DNA from: an uncultured Clostridia bacterium
GTDB lineage: Bacteria; Bacillota; Clostridia; TANB77; CAG-508
Direction: 5' to 3'
NCBI GenBank assembly: GCA_944386695.1
Contig: CALXCB010000013.1
Location: 1-32,367, forward strand
Length of the DNA: 32,367 nucleotides
Part shown: positions 6,725 to 15,592 of the stretch, piece after piece
Layout of the letters: the number at the start of each line of letters is the position of its first letter
How positions within the stretch are numbered: position 1 is the stretch's first letter
Made by a program: the position numbers and the translations under genes
Notes under the pieces: model-generated
Seen by the model: the letters and a program-made list of their open reading frames with translations, nothing else
What the model was told of the DNA's origin: nothing
The model's database searches: none

Positions 6725-7727
6725 CGAGCTATTAACTTTAAATATGGAATATACAGAAAAGAGGCAAAAAAATCAAAGAGAATTGGAAAAGAGAAAAAAA
6801 GATTTATATTCTAAATTTCCAAGACTTGAAGAAATTGAAAATGAAATAAATATATTATCAATAAAAAAAGCTAGAAGTATTTTAATGCACAATTTAACAG
6901 ATAGTCTTAATACTGAATTTGAAAATGAATTATTAAAATTAAAAAAAGAAAAAGAAAAAATATTAAAAAAAGAAAAAATAGACGAAGATTTTTTTAAAAT
7001 AAAATATGAATGTGAAAAATGCAAAGATACAGGATATATTAAATATAATAATAAAAAAACAGAAATGTGTACATGTTTAAAACAGAAAATTTTTAATATA
7101 TTATATAATAAATCTAATTTAAATAATTTAAAAACAGAGAACTTTCAAAATTTTGATGATAAAAAATTTTCAAATGAGGTAAATATAGAAAAGTATAAAA
7201 TAAATTGTTCTCCAAGAGAAAATATAAATCAAATAAAAAAAGCAAGTATAAATTTTGTGGAAAATTTTGAAAAAACAAATACAAAGAATTTATTTTTTAC
7301 TGGAAATACAGGACTTGGAAAAACATATATGACAAATTGTATTGCAAATGAATTATTAAAAAAAGGGAAAACAGTACTTTATCAGACTGCTCCGGTATTA
7401 TTAGAAAATGTAATTGACAGTAAATTTAACAAATATAAAAGTGATAAAATAAATGATTTTTATAACCAAGTGTTAGAAACAGATTTACTAATTATAGATG
7501 ATTTAGGAACAGAATGTATTAATAGTATGAAGCTAAGTGAATTATTTACAATATTAAATACAAGAAGTTTAAATTTAAATAACAAAATGACAAGAACTAT
7601 TATATCAACGAATTTAAGCATAGAAAAAATATTTAGCATTTATGAAGAACGTATTGGTTCAAGAATAGCAGGATTCTATGATATTTATTACTTTTTTGGA
7701 GATGATTTAAGATTAAATAAAAATTAA
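6714..7727 (+). CDS. DnaC/DnaI-type AAA+ helicase loader
   Basis: 338 residues from ATG 6714, preceded by GAAGGAG. The N-terminal ~90 residues are a charged coiled coil. A small Cys cluster follows (CEKC near residue 100 and CTC near 119), as in DnaI zinc-binding modules. The AAA+ domain has Walker A GNTGLGKT (~197-204), Walker B LLIIDDLGTE (~258) and a sensor region STNLS. The expected role is loading the replicative helicase onto DNA together with the overlapping upstream DnaD-like protein. Length and layout match chromosomal Clostridia loaders better than short phage DnaC proteins. Confidence 0.9.
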   Translation: MKDSELLTLNMEYTEKRQKNQRELEKRKKDLYSKFPRLEEIENEINILSIKKARSILMHNLTDSLNTEFENELLKLKKEKEKILKKEKIDEDFFKIKYECEKCKDTGYIKYNNKKTEMCTCLKQKIFNILYNKSNLNNLKTENFQNFDDKKFSNEVNIEKYKINCSPRENINQIKKASINFVENFEKTNTKNLFFTGNTGLGKTYMTNCIANELLKKGKTVLYQTAPVLLENVIDSKFNKYKSDKINDFYNQVLETDLLIIDDLGTECINSMKLSELFTILNTRSLNLNNKMTRTIISTNLSIEKIFSIYEERIGSRIAGFYDIYYFFGDDLRLNKN

Positions 7728-7737
7728 AATAATAAAA

Positions 7738-7795
7738 AATACACTTCATTTAATATAAAGAACTAGTTATATTATAATGAAGTGTATTTTTTTAT
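7738..7795. terminator. Bidirectional terminator between the helicase loader and capA-like genes
   Basis: AATACACTTCATTT-AATATAA and TTATATTATAATGAAGTGTATT form a ~20-bp stem flanked by A- and T-runs, placed between convergent genes. Confidence 0.88.
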
Positions 7796-7801
7796 AATAA
7801 A

Positions 7802-9058
7802 TCAATGGATTTCTTCACCAATTAAATTTTTTATATTGTCTAATTCTGTTTTGAAAGTATTATATACACTCGCTCCGTATGTGGTGTCATTTTCCATTTC
7901 ATAATTTGAAATAGCTTTTTCAAGATCAATAATTTTAAATTTTTGAGAAGATTTAGCTTTATCTTTATATGTATAAATAGGAGTATAAGTTACTGAATTT
8001 ATACTTATTTTTCCTTCAGAATTTTTTGTTATATTTAAATTTAAAATTACAGAGTTTCTTGTATAGGTTTTATTTTGATCAGCTAAGAAATTACCTAAGG
8101 AATATATAACAAAACCATCTTTTGTAGAGCCATCATCAAGTGTAATTTCACGTTTTTCCATATTTTGTAGTACATGTGGGTGATTTCCTATTATTATATC
8201 AGCTCCGTTTTTAAATAGAAAATCAGCTAGTTCTTCCTGATTAGAATTAGAAGATGTTTGATATTCATTTCCCCAATGCATACTTATACAAATAAGGTCA
8301 GGATTTTGTTCTTCTGCTAAAGAAAGTTGTTTTAAAATTAATTCTTTGTCAATTAAATTTACAGAATAAGATTTATTAGATGGAACAGGAATTCCATTAG
8401 TTCCGTATGTAAAACTTAAAAAAGCTATATTAATTCCATTCACATTTTTTATAAGTATTTTATTTTGTTCTTCTTCTGATTTATATGTTCCAGTATGAGA
8501 AATATCGGCATCATCTAAATAATTTATTGTACTTTCTATTCCACTATATCCAGAATCATAACAGTGGTTATTAGCAGTAGAAACAACATCAAAACCAACG
8601 TCTTTTAAGTTATAAGCTAGGGATTCTGGAGTATTAAAAGTAGGATAGCTACTATACCCTTTACTACTTCCAGCTAAAGTAGTTTCAAGATTCCCAATAG
8701 TAATATCTGGTGTTTGTAAATAAGATTTTACATCTTCAAAAATATGGGAAAAATCATAATTTCCTGAAGAAGAGTGTGCATCATTATAAATAGTATTATG
8801 GCACATAATATCTCCAGTAAAAGCCATATTTATTGTAGAACTTTTTTGAACTTCATCTGAAATTGTACTAGACATCATATTTTCATCAGAAAAAGTATTT
8901 TCTGTTAAAGCAAAATTGGGTTTATCAATAGATTTTTTATATTTTATTGCTGAATAAATAAATATTATGAATATGACAATAATTGATATAGTTAATAATT
9001 TTGAAATTATATTTAATTTATTAGAGTGATGATAATTCTCTTTTTTTAATTGTTTCAT
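7802..9058 (-). CDS. CapA/PgsA-family membrane-anchored metallophosphatase-like protein
   Basis: 418 residues. An N-terminal membrane anchor (residues ~18-42) is followed by an extracellular CapA domain. The motifs occur in order: FTGDIMCHN (~80), IGNLETTLAG (~118), STANNHCYDSG (~160), SMHWGNEY (~260) and GNHPHVLQ (~292). These are the metal-ligand motifs of the PGA_cap calcineurin-like fold. Members take part in poly-gamma-glutamate capsule synthesis or act as surface phosphoesterases. No CapB or CapC neighbour is present, so a capsule role is not supported here. The start is backed by AAAGGGG and by the promoter just upstream. Confidence 0.9.
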   Translation of the reverse strand: MKQLKKENYHHSNKLNIISKLLTISIIVIFIIFIYSAIKYKKSIDKPNFALTENTFSDENMMSSTISDEVQKSSTINMAFTGDIMCHNTIYNDAHSSSGNYDFSHIFEDVKSYLQTPDITIGNLETTLAGSSKGYSSYPTFNTPESLAYNLKDVGFDVVSTANNHCYDSGYSGIESTINYLDDADISHTGTYKSEEEQNKILIKNVNGINIAFLSFTYGTNGIPVPSNKSYSVNLIDKELILKQLSLAEEQNPDLICISMHWGNEYQTSSNSNQEELADFLFKNGADIIIGNHPHVLQNMEKREITLDDGSTKDGFVIYSLGNFLADQNKTYTRNSVILNLNITKNSEGKISINSVTYTPIYTYKDKAKSSQKFKIIDLEKAISNYEMENDTTYGASVYNTFKTELDNIKNLIGEEIH

Positions 9059-9082
9059 AGAATACCCCTTTATTTTTATTTT

Positions 9083-9111
9083 AGAATATCATAAAATAAA
9101 ATTTTTATCAA
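9083..9111 (-). promoter_or_regulatory. Promoter of the capA-like gene
   Basis: On the minus strand TTGATA (9106-9111), a 17-bp spacer and TATTCT (9083-9088), 25 bases before the start codon. Confidence 0.65.
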
Positions 9112-9138
9112 CATAAAAATCACATAATTGGGATTTTT

Positions 9139-9168
9139 TTGTATAAAAATTCAAAAATTGAATATATT
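9139..9168 (+). promoter_or_regulatory. Probable promoter of the DUF378 gene
   Basis: TTGTAT (9139-9144), an 18-bp spacer and TATATT (9163-9168), divergent from the capA-like promoter. Confidence 0.5.
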
Positions 9169-9200
9169 AAAAGTAAATATAGCTAAAAAGGAGGATATCT

Positions 9201-9389
9201 ATGAAAGTGATAGACAAAATTGCATTAGTTTTAATAATAATAGGAGCAATTAATTGGGGATTAATCGGGTTTTTTAGATTTGATTTAGTTGCAACATTAT
9301 TTGGAGAGATGAGTATGGTTTCTAGAATAATATATGCGTTAGTTGGAATTTCCGGATTATGGGGAATAAAATTATTATTTGATGATTAA
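9201..9389 (+). CDS. DUF378 small membrane protein (YuzA-like)
   Basis: 62 residues with AAGGAGG upstream. Two hydrophobic helices (about 6-26 and 39-57) carry the family signature INWGLIGFF...DLVATLFG and the closing GISGLWGIKLLF. This is the DUF378 (YuzA) pattern of small Firmicute and archaeal membrane proteins. The cellular role is not known. It is a single-gene unit between its own promoter and a long hairpin. Confidence 0.92.
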   Translation: MKVIDKIALVLIIIGAINWGLIGFFRFDLVATLFGEMSMVSRIIYALVGISGLWGIKLLFDD

Positions 9390-9405
9390 AAAATAGAAAA
9401 TAGAA

Positions 9406-9480
9406 AAAATATACTGTTTTAGCATAAAATATCTTATTAAATAATTAATTAGGATATAATTAGGTTAAAACAGTATATTT
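9406..9480 (+). terminator. Long hairpin after the DUF378 gene
   Basis: AAATATACTGTTTTA (ending at 9421) and TAAAACAGTATATTT (9466-9480) are perfectly complementary. Inside the loop ATCTTATT and AATTAGGAT can pair again. It probably terminates the DUF378 transcript. The outer stem is unusually far apart for a simple terminator. Confidence 0.65.
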
Positions 9481-9500
9481 GCATATAAAGCAACTAGCTA

Positions 9501-9529
9501 TTGATTTTTACATGTTTTTATAGTAAAAT
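9501..9529 (+). promoter_or_regulatory. Promoter of the ABC-F gene
   Basis: TTGATT (9501-9506), a 17-bp spacer and TAAAAT (9524-9529), 35 bases before the start codon. Confidence 0.65.
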
Positions 9530-9563
9530 ATACAAAGCCTAGAAAAGAGAGGAGAAAATAAAT

Positions 9564-11147
9564 ATGTTATCAGCAAACGGAGTTACAGTTAGATTCGGAA
9601 AGAGAGTTTTATTTGAAGATGTAAATATCAAATTTAGTAAGGGTGAATGCTACGGAATTATAGGAGCAAATGGTGCTGGAAAATCAACTTTTTTAAAAGT
9701 CCTATCTGGAGAAATAGAGCCAAGTAAAGGAGATGTAACAAAAGATAAAGGAGAAAGGATATCTATTTTAAAACAAGACCACTTTGCTTTTGAAGAATTT
9801 ACAGTAATAGATACTGTAATTATGGGAAATAAAGAATTATATGACATAATGAAAGAAAAAGAAGAAATATATGCTAAGCCAGATTTTTCAGAAGAAGACG
9901 GTATGAAAGCAGCCAAATTAGAAGAAAGATTTGCAGAATTAGATGGATGGAATGCAGAATCAGATGCTGCTATTCTTTTAAATGATTTAGGGATAATACC
10001 AGAAAATCATTATAAACTAATGAAAGATATAGAAGCAAGGGAAAAAGTTAAAGTACTTCTTGCGCAAAGCTTATTTGGAAATCCAGACATACTTTTATTA
10101 GATGAACCAACAAATGACTTAGACTTAAAAAGTATTAATTGGTTACAAGAATTTTTGATAAATTTTGAAAATACTGTTATAGTAGTTTCACATGACAGAT
10201 ATTTCTTAAATAAAGTTTGTACATATATAGCAGATGTTGATTTTGGTAAAATAACAATTTATCCAGGAAACTATGATTTTTGGTATGAATCAAGTCAACT
10301 TGCATTAAAACAAGCCAGAGAACAAAATAAGAAAAAAGAAGAAAAAATAAAAGAATTACAAGAATTTATTGCAAGGTTTAGTGCAAATGCATCAAAATCA
10401 AAACAAGCAACTTCAAGAAAGAAAACACTTGAAAAAATAAAATTAGAAGAAATAAGACCATCTAACAGAAAATATCCATATGTGGATTTTAAACCAGATA
10501 GAGAACCAGGAAATGATATATTACAAGTAAAAAATATTTCTAAGACAGTAAATGGAGAAAAAATATTGGATAATATATCTTTTACTGTAAAGGGAAAAGA
10601 TAAAATAGCATTTTTAGCAGATAATGAATTAGCAAAAACAGTATTATTCCAGATAATAGAAGGAGAACTTGAACCAGACGAAGGTGAAATAATTTGGGGA
10701 CAAACAATCACTCATACATATTTCCCTAAAGATAATAATTATTTATTTGAAACTGATGAAAATCTTACGGAATGGCTAAGAAAGTATTCAAAAGATCCAG
10801 ACGAAACATATGTAAGAAGTTTTTTAGGTAGAATGTTATTTTCTGGAGAAGAGGCTTTAAAAAAGGTAAAAGTAATTTCAGGTGGAGAAAAGGTAAGATG
10901 TGTTCTTTCTAAAATGATGTTATCTGGGGCAAATTTCTTAATAATGGATGAACCAACAAACCATTTAGATATGGAAAGTATTACATCAGTAAATGAGGGA
11001 ATGAAAAGATTTACTGGAAATATTTTATTTACTTCACATGACCATGAATTAACACAAACAGTTGCTAATAGAATAATCGATATTAAAAAAGATGGAAAAA
11101 TTATAGACAGAGAAGTTACTTATAATGAGTATTTAGGAATTGAATAA
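9564..11147 (+). CDS. ABC-F family ATPase (YbiT/YkpA type)
   Basis: 527 residues with two nucleotide-binding domains and no membrane segments, hence a ribosome-associated ABC-F protein rather than a transporter. Domain 1 has Walker A GANGAGKS (34-41) and Walker B LLLDEPTNDLD. The linker (about residues 245-310) is highly charged. Domain 2 has the signature ISGGEKV and Walker B LIMDEPTNHLD. Two motifs are degenerate: domain 1 has IEAREKV where LSGGE is expected, and domain 2 has ADNELAKT where the P-loop GxxxxGKT is expected. Similar deviations occur in the YbiT/YkpA branch. The ribosome site is AGAGGAG. Translation-factor or antibiotic-protection roles are known for the superfamily, but the role here is open. 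Confidence 0.92.
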   Translation: MLSANGVTVRFGKRVLFEDVNIKFSKGECYGIIGANGAGKSTFLKVLSGEIEPSKGDVTKDKGERISILKQDHFAFEEFTVIDTVIMGNKELYDIMKEKEEIYAKPDFSEEDGMKAAKLEERFAELDGWNAESDAAILLNDLGIIPENHYKLMKDIEAREKVKVLLAQSLFGNPDILLLDEPTNDLDLKSINWLQEFLINFENTVIVVSHDRYFLNKVCTYIADVDFGKITIYPGNYDFWYESSQLALKQAREQNKKKEEKIKELQEFIARFSANASKSKQATSRKKTLEKIKLEEIRPSNRKYPYVDFKPDREPGNDILQVKNISKTVNGEKILDNISFTVKGKDKIAFLADNELAKTVLFQIIEGELEPDEGEIIWGQTITHTYFPKDNNYLFETDENLTEWLRKYSKDPDETYVRSFLGRMLFSGEEALKKVKVISGGEKVRCVLSKMMLSGANFLIMDEPTNHLDMESITSVNEGMKRFTGNILFTSHDHELTQTVANRIIDIKKDGKIIDREVTYNEYLGIE

Positions 11148-11197
11148 TATATTTTTTCCTCTGTCACTAAAAATATAAGATCAGAAAGGATAAAAAA

Positions 11198-13381
11198 ATG
11201 GAAAAAATTATAAATATAATAGCACAAGAATTAAATGTGAAGAAAATACAAGTGGAAAATGCAGTAGCCCTAATTGATGAGGGGAATACGATTCCCTTTA
11301 TAGCACGTTACAGAAAAGAAGCAACTGGAGGATTAAGTGATGAACAACTACGAATGCTAGGAGAAAGACTAAATTATTTAAGAAACCTAGAGCAAAGAAA
11401 AGAAGAAATTATTAAAGCTATCGATGAGCAAGGAAAATTAACAGATGAAATTATAAAAGCAACTGCAGTAGCGACTACTCTAGCAGAAGTAGAAGATATT
11501 TATAGACCATATAAGCAAAAAAAGAAAACAAGAGCGACAGTTGCTAAAGCAAAGGGATTAGAACCTTTAGCAAATATTATAATTGAGCAAAAAGAAACGA
11601 AAGATATTTATGAAATAGCAAAACAATATATTAATATTGATAATCTTTCAGAAGAAGATAAGAAAAATAAAGACAAGGTTGTAAACACTGCGGAAGAAGC
11701 AATTCAAGGAGCTTTAGATATAATTGCAGAAAATATTTCTGATAATGCAGATTTTAGAAAAAAAATAAAAAAGATCTGTTATAGAGAAGGATTTATTACT
11801 ACAAAAGCATCCAAAGAAGATGAAAAATCAAATTATGAAATGTATTATGACTACACTGAAATGGTTTCTAAAATACCAAGTCATAGAATTTTAGCTATAA
11901 ATAGAGGAGAAAAAGAAGAGTTTTTAAAAGTAAAAATTGATAAAAACGAAGAAAAAATTCTTGCAACTATTGAAAGGAACATAATTAAAGGAGAAACTCA
12001 ATTTACAGAAATGTTAAAAACTACAATACTAGATAGTTTTAAAAGATTAATAGAACCTTCAATAGATAGAGAAATTAGATCAGACCTAACAGAAAAAGCT
12101 GAAGAGAAAGCTATAAAAGTGTTTGGGCAAAATGCGAAACAATTACTTTTAGGAGCTCCGCTAAAAGGGAAAACAGTAATGGGATTTGATCCCGCTTATA
12201 GAACAGGATGCAAAATAGCTGTTATTGATGAAACTGGAAAAGTTTTAGATGTTTCAACTGTATATCCAACTGCTCCACAAAATGACACTGAAAGTGCTAA
12301 AAAAGAACTTTTAAAATTAATAGAAAAAGATAATATAAATGTAATAGCGATTGGAAATGGTACGGCATCACGTGAATCAGAATCTTTTGTTGCTGATATG
12401 ATAAAAGAAGCAGATCATGAAGTTAATTATGTTATTGTAAGTGAAGCAGGAGCGTCTGTATATTCAGCATCAAAACTTGCAACTGAAGAATATCCAGATA
12501 TAAATGTCTCTATAAGAGGAGCAATATCTATTGCTAGGAGACTACAAGATCCATTAGCAGAGCTTGTAAAAATAGACCCAAAAGCTATAGGGGTTGGACA
12601 ATATCAACATGATGTTAATCAAAAAAAATTAGCTGAAAGCTTAACAGGAGTTGTAGAAGATGCCGTAAATAAGGTAGGAGTTGACGTCAATACAGCAACA
12701 CCATCACTTTTAAGTTATGTATCAGGAATCAATTCTACAATTGCTAAAAATATAGTAAAATATAGAGATGAAAATGGAAAATTAAAAACAAGAAAAGAAT
12801 TATTAAAAGTTCCTAAATTAGGGAAAGTGGCATTTGAGCAATCTGCAGGTTTTTTAAGGATTGTAGATGGGACAAATCCTCTAGAAGTTACCGCTGTGCA
12901 TCCAGAAAGTTACGAAAAAGCTGAAGAATTATTATCAAGTATTGGTTTTAAAAAAGAAGATTTAAAAGATAAAGAAAAAATTATAAATTTAAGAGAAAAG
13001 TTAAAAAAAGTAGATGTAGCAAAAACAGCAAAAGAATTAGATATCGGAGAAATGACATTAAATGATATAATAGAAGAAATTTCAAAACCAGGAAGAGACC
13101 CAAGAGAAGAAATGCCAAAACCTATTTTAAGACAAGATGTATTAAAATTTGAAGATTTAAAAGAAGGAATGGTGCTTCAAGGAACGGTTAGAAATGTAAT
13201 AGATTTTGGAGCGTTTATAGATATCGGTGTAAAATATGATGGATTAGTACATATTTCAGAGATGAGTGATAAGTATATAAAAAATCCTGCGGAAATAGTA
13301 TCTGTTGGGGATATTGTTAAAGTGAAAGTAATCAAAATAGATGAAGAGAGGCATAAAGTAGGATTAAGTATGAAAGTATAA
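11198..13381 (+). CDS. tex: Tex, S1-domain nucleic-acid-binding transcription accessory protein
   Basis: 727 residues, typical Tex length. It has an N-terminal helical region (1-~200) and a YqgF/RNase H-like domain starting with MGFDPAYRTGCKIAVID (~325). A helix-hairpin-helix region (~500-560, with TPSLLSYVSGI and LLKVPKLG) and a C-terminal S1 RNA-binding domain (~650-720, GMVLQGTVRNVIDFGAFIDIG) follow. Tex binds nucleic acids and affects transcription and stress survival in several bacteria. It starts 50 bases after the ABC-F gene with no terminator between them, so the two are probably co-transcribed. Confidence 0.97.
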   Translation: MEKIINIIAQELNVKKIQVENAVALIDEGNTIPFIARYRKEATGGLSDEQLRMLGERLNYLRNLEQRKEEIIKAIDEQGKLTDEIIKATAVATTLAEVEDIYRPYKQKKKTRATVAKAKGLEPLANIIIEQKETKDIYEIAKQYINIDNLSEEDKKNKDKVVNTAEEAIQGALDIIAENISDNADFRKKIKKICYREGFITTKASKEDEKSNYEMYYDYTEMVSKIPSHRILAINRGEKEEFLKVKIDKNEEKILATIERNIIKGETQFTEMLKTTILDSFKRLIEPSIDREIRSDLTEKAEEKAIKVFGQNAKQLLLGAPLKGKTVMGFDPAYRTGCKIAVIDETGKVLDVSTVYPTAPQNDTESAKKELLKLIEKDNINVIAIGNGTASRESESFVADMIKEADHEVNYVIVSEAGASVYSASKLATEEYPDINVSIRGAISIARRLQDPLAELVKIDPKAIGVGQYQHDVNQKKLAESLTGVVEDAVNKVGVDVNTATPSLLSYVSGINSTIAKNIVKYRDENGKLKTRKELLKVPKLGKVAFEQSAGFLRIVDGTNPLEVTAVHPESYEKAEELLSSIGFKKEDLKDKEKIINLREKLKKVDVAKTAKELDIGEMTLNDIIEEISKPGRDPREEMPKPILRQDVLKFEDLKEGMVLQGTVRNVIDFGAFIDIGVKYDGLVHISEMSDKYIKNPAEIVSVGDIVKVKVIKIDEERHKVGLSMKV

Positions 13382-13424
13382 AAAATAAACAGAGTTTTTT
13401 ATTATAAAACTCTGTTTATTTTTA
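13382..13424. terminator. Bidirectional terminator between tex and the HD-GYP gene
   Basis: AAATAAACAGAGTTTT and AAAACTCTGTTTATTT form a 16-bp stem with flanking A- and T-runs between convergent genes. Confidence 0.93.
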
Positions 13425-13430
13425 GTAAGT

Positions 13431-14495
13431 TTATTGATATTTTTGTTGTATTTCAGCAATTAAATGGTAGTCGTTTTGTAATATATTTAAAAATACTTCA
13501 TCTATTTCAGGATCAAATTGAGTTCCTTTACATTTTTTAAATTCTTCTATTACAGTTTCCAAAGACATGGCATTTCTATAAACTCTTTTAGAAGTCATCG
13601 CATCAAAAGTATCAGCGATCGCAGTAATTCTTGCTAAGTAAGGGATATCCTCTCCTTTGAGCCCTTCTGGATAGCCAGTACCATCATATTTTTCATGATG
13701 ATATTTAACAATTGGTAAAATATCCTGAAAAATAGAAGCACTTGAAAGTATATGAGCACCTATAGTGGTATGTTTTTTAATTTCTGCATATTCTTCTTCA
13801 GAAAGGTGACCATTTTTTTGTAAAATATTATCTGGAACACCTATTTTTCCAACGTCATGAAATAAACCACCAATATGTAAACGTCTCAAATCTTGTTCTG
13901 ATAATCCTAATTTTTGACCGATTAAAACAGAAATTTGAGAAACCCTATCAGAATGACCTCTTGTGTAGGGATCTTTGGCTTCTACGGTATAGCGAATAGT
14001 CTCTATACTTTCTATATAAGATTGTTCTAATTGCTTATATGTGTTTTCTAATTTTTCATTTATAGACTTAATTTCATTCATTTGCTTAACAGATTTTATT
14101 CCAGACTCTATAAGCAAAAGTAGTTGGTCAAATTTATCACTTTTTTCACAATACCCTTGAATATCTAACCTTCTAATAGTATCAAGAGGTGGAGCTAAAT
14201 CTTTGTGTCCTGTAAGTAATAAAATATATAAATCTTTATTAAATTTACGAATTTCTTCAACAACTTGATCACCATGGAGTGGTGTCATGATAAAATCAAG
14301 GAGCAACAAATCAAAGTGTTCAGTTTTTATTCTTTCAATAGCCTCCATAGGATCAGTTATACCAGTAAAAGAATAACCAGATCTTTTTAAGAAGATAGAT
14401 AAAGAATCGATAATTCCTTGTTCGTCATCAACTGCTAATATTTTATAAGAAGCATTTGAGTTGTTTTCTATATTTTGAACATTTCCTATTCTCAT
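13431..14495 (-). CDS. Response regulator with HD-GYP cyclic-di-GMP phosphodiesterase domain
   Basis: 354 residues starting at 14495 behind AAAGGGGG. A longer open frame upstream would overlap the promoter. The receiver domain (about 17-130) has acidic residues D23-D24-E25, phospho-acceptor D67, T95 and K118. A coiled coil (~135-165) leads to the HD-GYP domain with H181, HDVGK (213-217), HHE (266-268) and GTGYPEG (272-278), all metal and GYP residues intact. It should hydrolyse cyclic di-GMP to pGpG or GMP in a phosphorylation-dependent way. No sensor kinase lies next to it, so its input is unknown. Confidence 0.95.
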   Translation of the reverse strand: MRIGNVQNIENNSNASYKILAVDDEQGIIDSLSIFLKRSGYSFTGITDPMEAIERIKTEHFDLLLLDFIMTPLHGDQVVEEIRKFNKDLYILLLTGHKDLAPPLDTIRRLDIQGYCEKSDKFDQLLLLIESGIKSVKQMNEIKSINEKLENTYKQLEQSYIESIETIRYTVEAKDPYTRGHSDRVSQISVLIGQKLGLSEQDLRRLHIGGLFHDVGKIGVPDNILQKNGHLSEEEYAEIKKHTTIGAHILSSASIFQDILPIVKYHHEKYDGTGYPEGLKGEDIPYLARITAIADTFDAMTSKRVYRNAMSLETVIEEFKKCKGTQFDPEIDEVFLNILQNDYHLIAEIQQKYQ

Positions 14496-14522
14496 AAGTT
14501 GTCCCCCTTTCAAACTGATTTT

Positions 14523-14551
14523 ATTATAAATATAATATTCAGAAAAATCAA
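14523..14551 (-). promoter_or_regulatory. Promoter of the HD-GYP gene
   Basis: On the minus strand TTGATT (14546-14551), a 17-bp spacer and TATAAT (14523-14528), 28 bases before the chosen start codon. Confidence 0.75.
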
Positions 14552-14724
14552 TCTTTTTTTGCAAAAAAGTTAAATTTTTGGTGCTTTTATGTTATATATT
14601 GTATATTATTAATTAATAATTAAATTTTTCTGAAATTATTTGAGAATAGGTGGAAATAAAGACGGATTTAAAGTATAATATAAAATGATAAATTAAGATA
14701 TAAATATTTTAATTTAAATAAAGA

Positions 14725-14757
14725 CCAACTTTTTTTAATTTTTAACGTGTAATAAAT
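14725..14757 (+). promoter_or_regulatory. ECF-type promoter 1 (autoregulation of the sigma factor operon)
   Basis: CCAACTTTTTT (from 14725) and CGTGTAATAAAT (14746-14757) are separated by 16 bp, counted from CCAAC to CGTG. The same two blocks with the same gap recur at 16556 before the P-type ATPase. The AAC...CGT layout with a T-run after the -35 matches the general ECF promoter pattern (Bacillus SigW-like AAC-N16-CGT). Confidence 0.75.
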
Positions 14758-14781
14758 ATGAAACAGAAAAGAGGAAATAGT

Positions 14782-15327
14782 TTGGATGAAAATAAATTAA
14801 TACGAGAATGTCAAAAAGGGAAAAAGGAATCTTTTAATGAATTGATAATAAAATATTATCAATTTGTATTAAAATTTCTTATAAAATTAACAGAAAATGA
14901 AGAAATATCACAAGATTTAGTCCAAGAAACTTTTTTAAAATTAATAAAAAATATAGAAAAATATGATGTAAAAGGGAAAGCAAGTTTTAGTACATATTTA
15001 ATAAAAATTGCAAAAAATACATATATAGATTATTTAAGAAAAAATCAAAAGATTTCTTCAGATATAGATATTGAGACATTATCAGATTCTAGTTTTATAG
15101 AAGAAAAAATAATAGATAAAAATGAATTTGATATAGTTTTAAAAGAAATAGAAAAATTACCATTTGAACAAGCAGAAGCAATAAAATTAAAATATATGGA
15201 AGAATATTCATTAAAAGAAATTGCAGAAAAGATGGGAACAAAAGAAAAAACAGTAAAAAGTAGAATTCACGATGGAAAAGAAAAAATAAAAAAGAAATTA
15301 AAAAAGGGAGGCGGATTATATGGATAA
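14782..15327 (+). CDS. ECF-type RNA polymerase sigma factor
   Basis: 181 residues started at TTG 14782, which has AGAGGA six bases upstream. The in-frame ATG at 14758 has no ribosome site and touches the ECF -10 box, so it cannot be used from this promoter. Region 2 (about residues 5-75) has LIKYYQFVLKFLIKLT and the DLVQETFLKL core. Region 4 (about 120-175) is a helix-turn-helix with IKLKYMEEYSLKEIAEKMG and TVKSRIHDGKEKIKKKL. No extra domain is present. The stop overlaps the next gene by eight bases. The promoter in front suggests positive autoregulation. Confidence 0.95.
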   Translation: MDENKLIRECQKGKKESFNELIIKYYQFVLKFLIKLTENEEISQDLVQETFLKLIKNIEKYDVKGKASFSTYLIKIAKNTYIDYLRKNQKISSDIDIETLSDSSFIEEKIIDKNEFDIVLKEIEKLPFEQAEAIKLKYMEEYSLKEIAEKMGTKEKTVKSRIHDGKEKIKKKLKKGGGLYG

Positions 15328-15592
15328 GAATATAGAAATATTATTATATAATTTAGAACCAGAAATAAATAAAAAATGTTATGAAATTCAAGAAAATAAA
15401 AAAGAAAAAATTTTAAGAAAATTATTCATAATTACGAGTATATTATTATTAGTAATACCAAGTTTTTTAATTATTTTAAACATAAATATTTGGAGATTGA
15501 TTATAGGGGTGTTATGTTTTATATCTGTTTCATTGATTATAATGTTACCAATAGCCTTGAAAGAAGATGAAAGGGGAATATATAATGAATAG
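15320..15592 (+). CDS. Small two-helix membrane protein, candidate anti-sigma factor
   Basis: 90 residues. ATG 15320 lies inside the end of the sigma gene, behind GGGAGG. A charged cytoplasmic N-terminus (1-~32) is followed by two membrane helices (about 34-53 and 56-77) and a short acidic tail. No zinc anti-sigma (HxxxCxxC) motif is present. Overlap with both the sigma gene and the following gene indicates coupled translation in fixed proportions, the usual arrangement of anti-sigma factors. The function is inferred from context only. Confidence 0.6.
   Translation: MDKNIEILLYNLEPEINKKCYEIQENKKEKILRKLFIITSILLLVIPSFLIILNINIWRLIIGVLCFISVSLIIMLPIALKEDERGIYNE

Noticed and set aside
14758..14781. 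ATG 14758 as the start of the ECF sigma factor
   Set aside because: It has no ribosome site and touches the -10 box of the ECF promoter. TTG 14782 has AGAGGA at proper distance.
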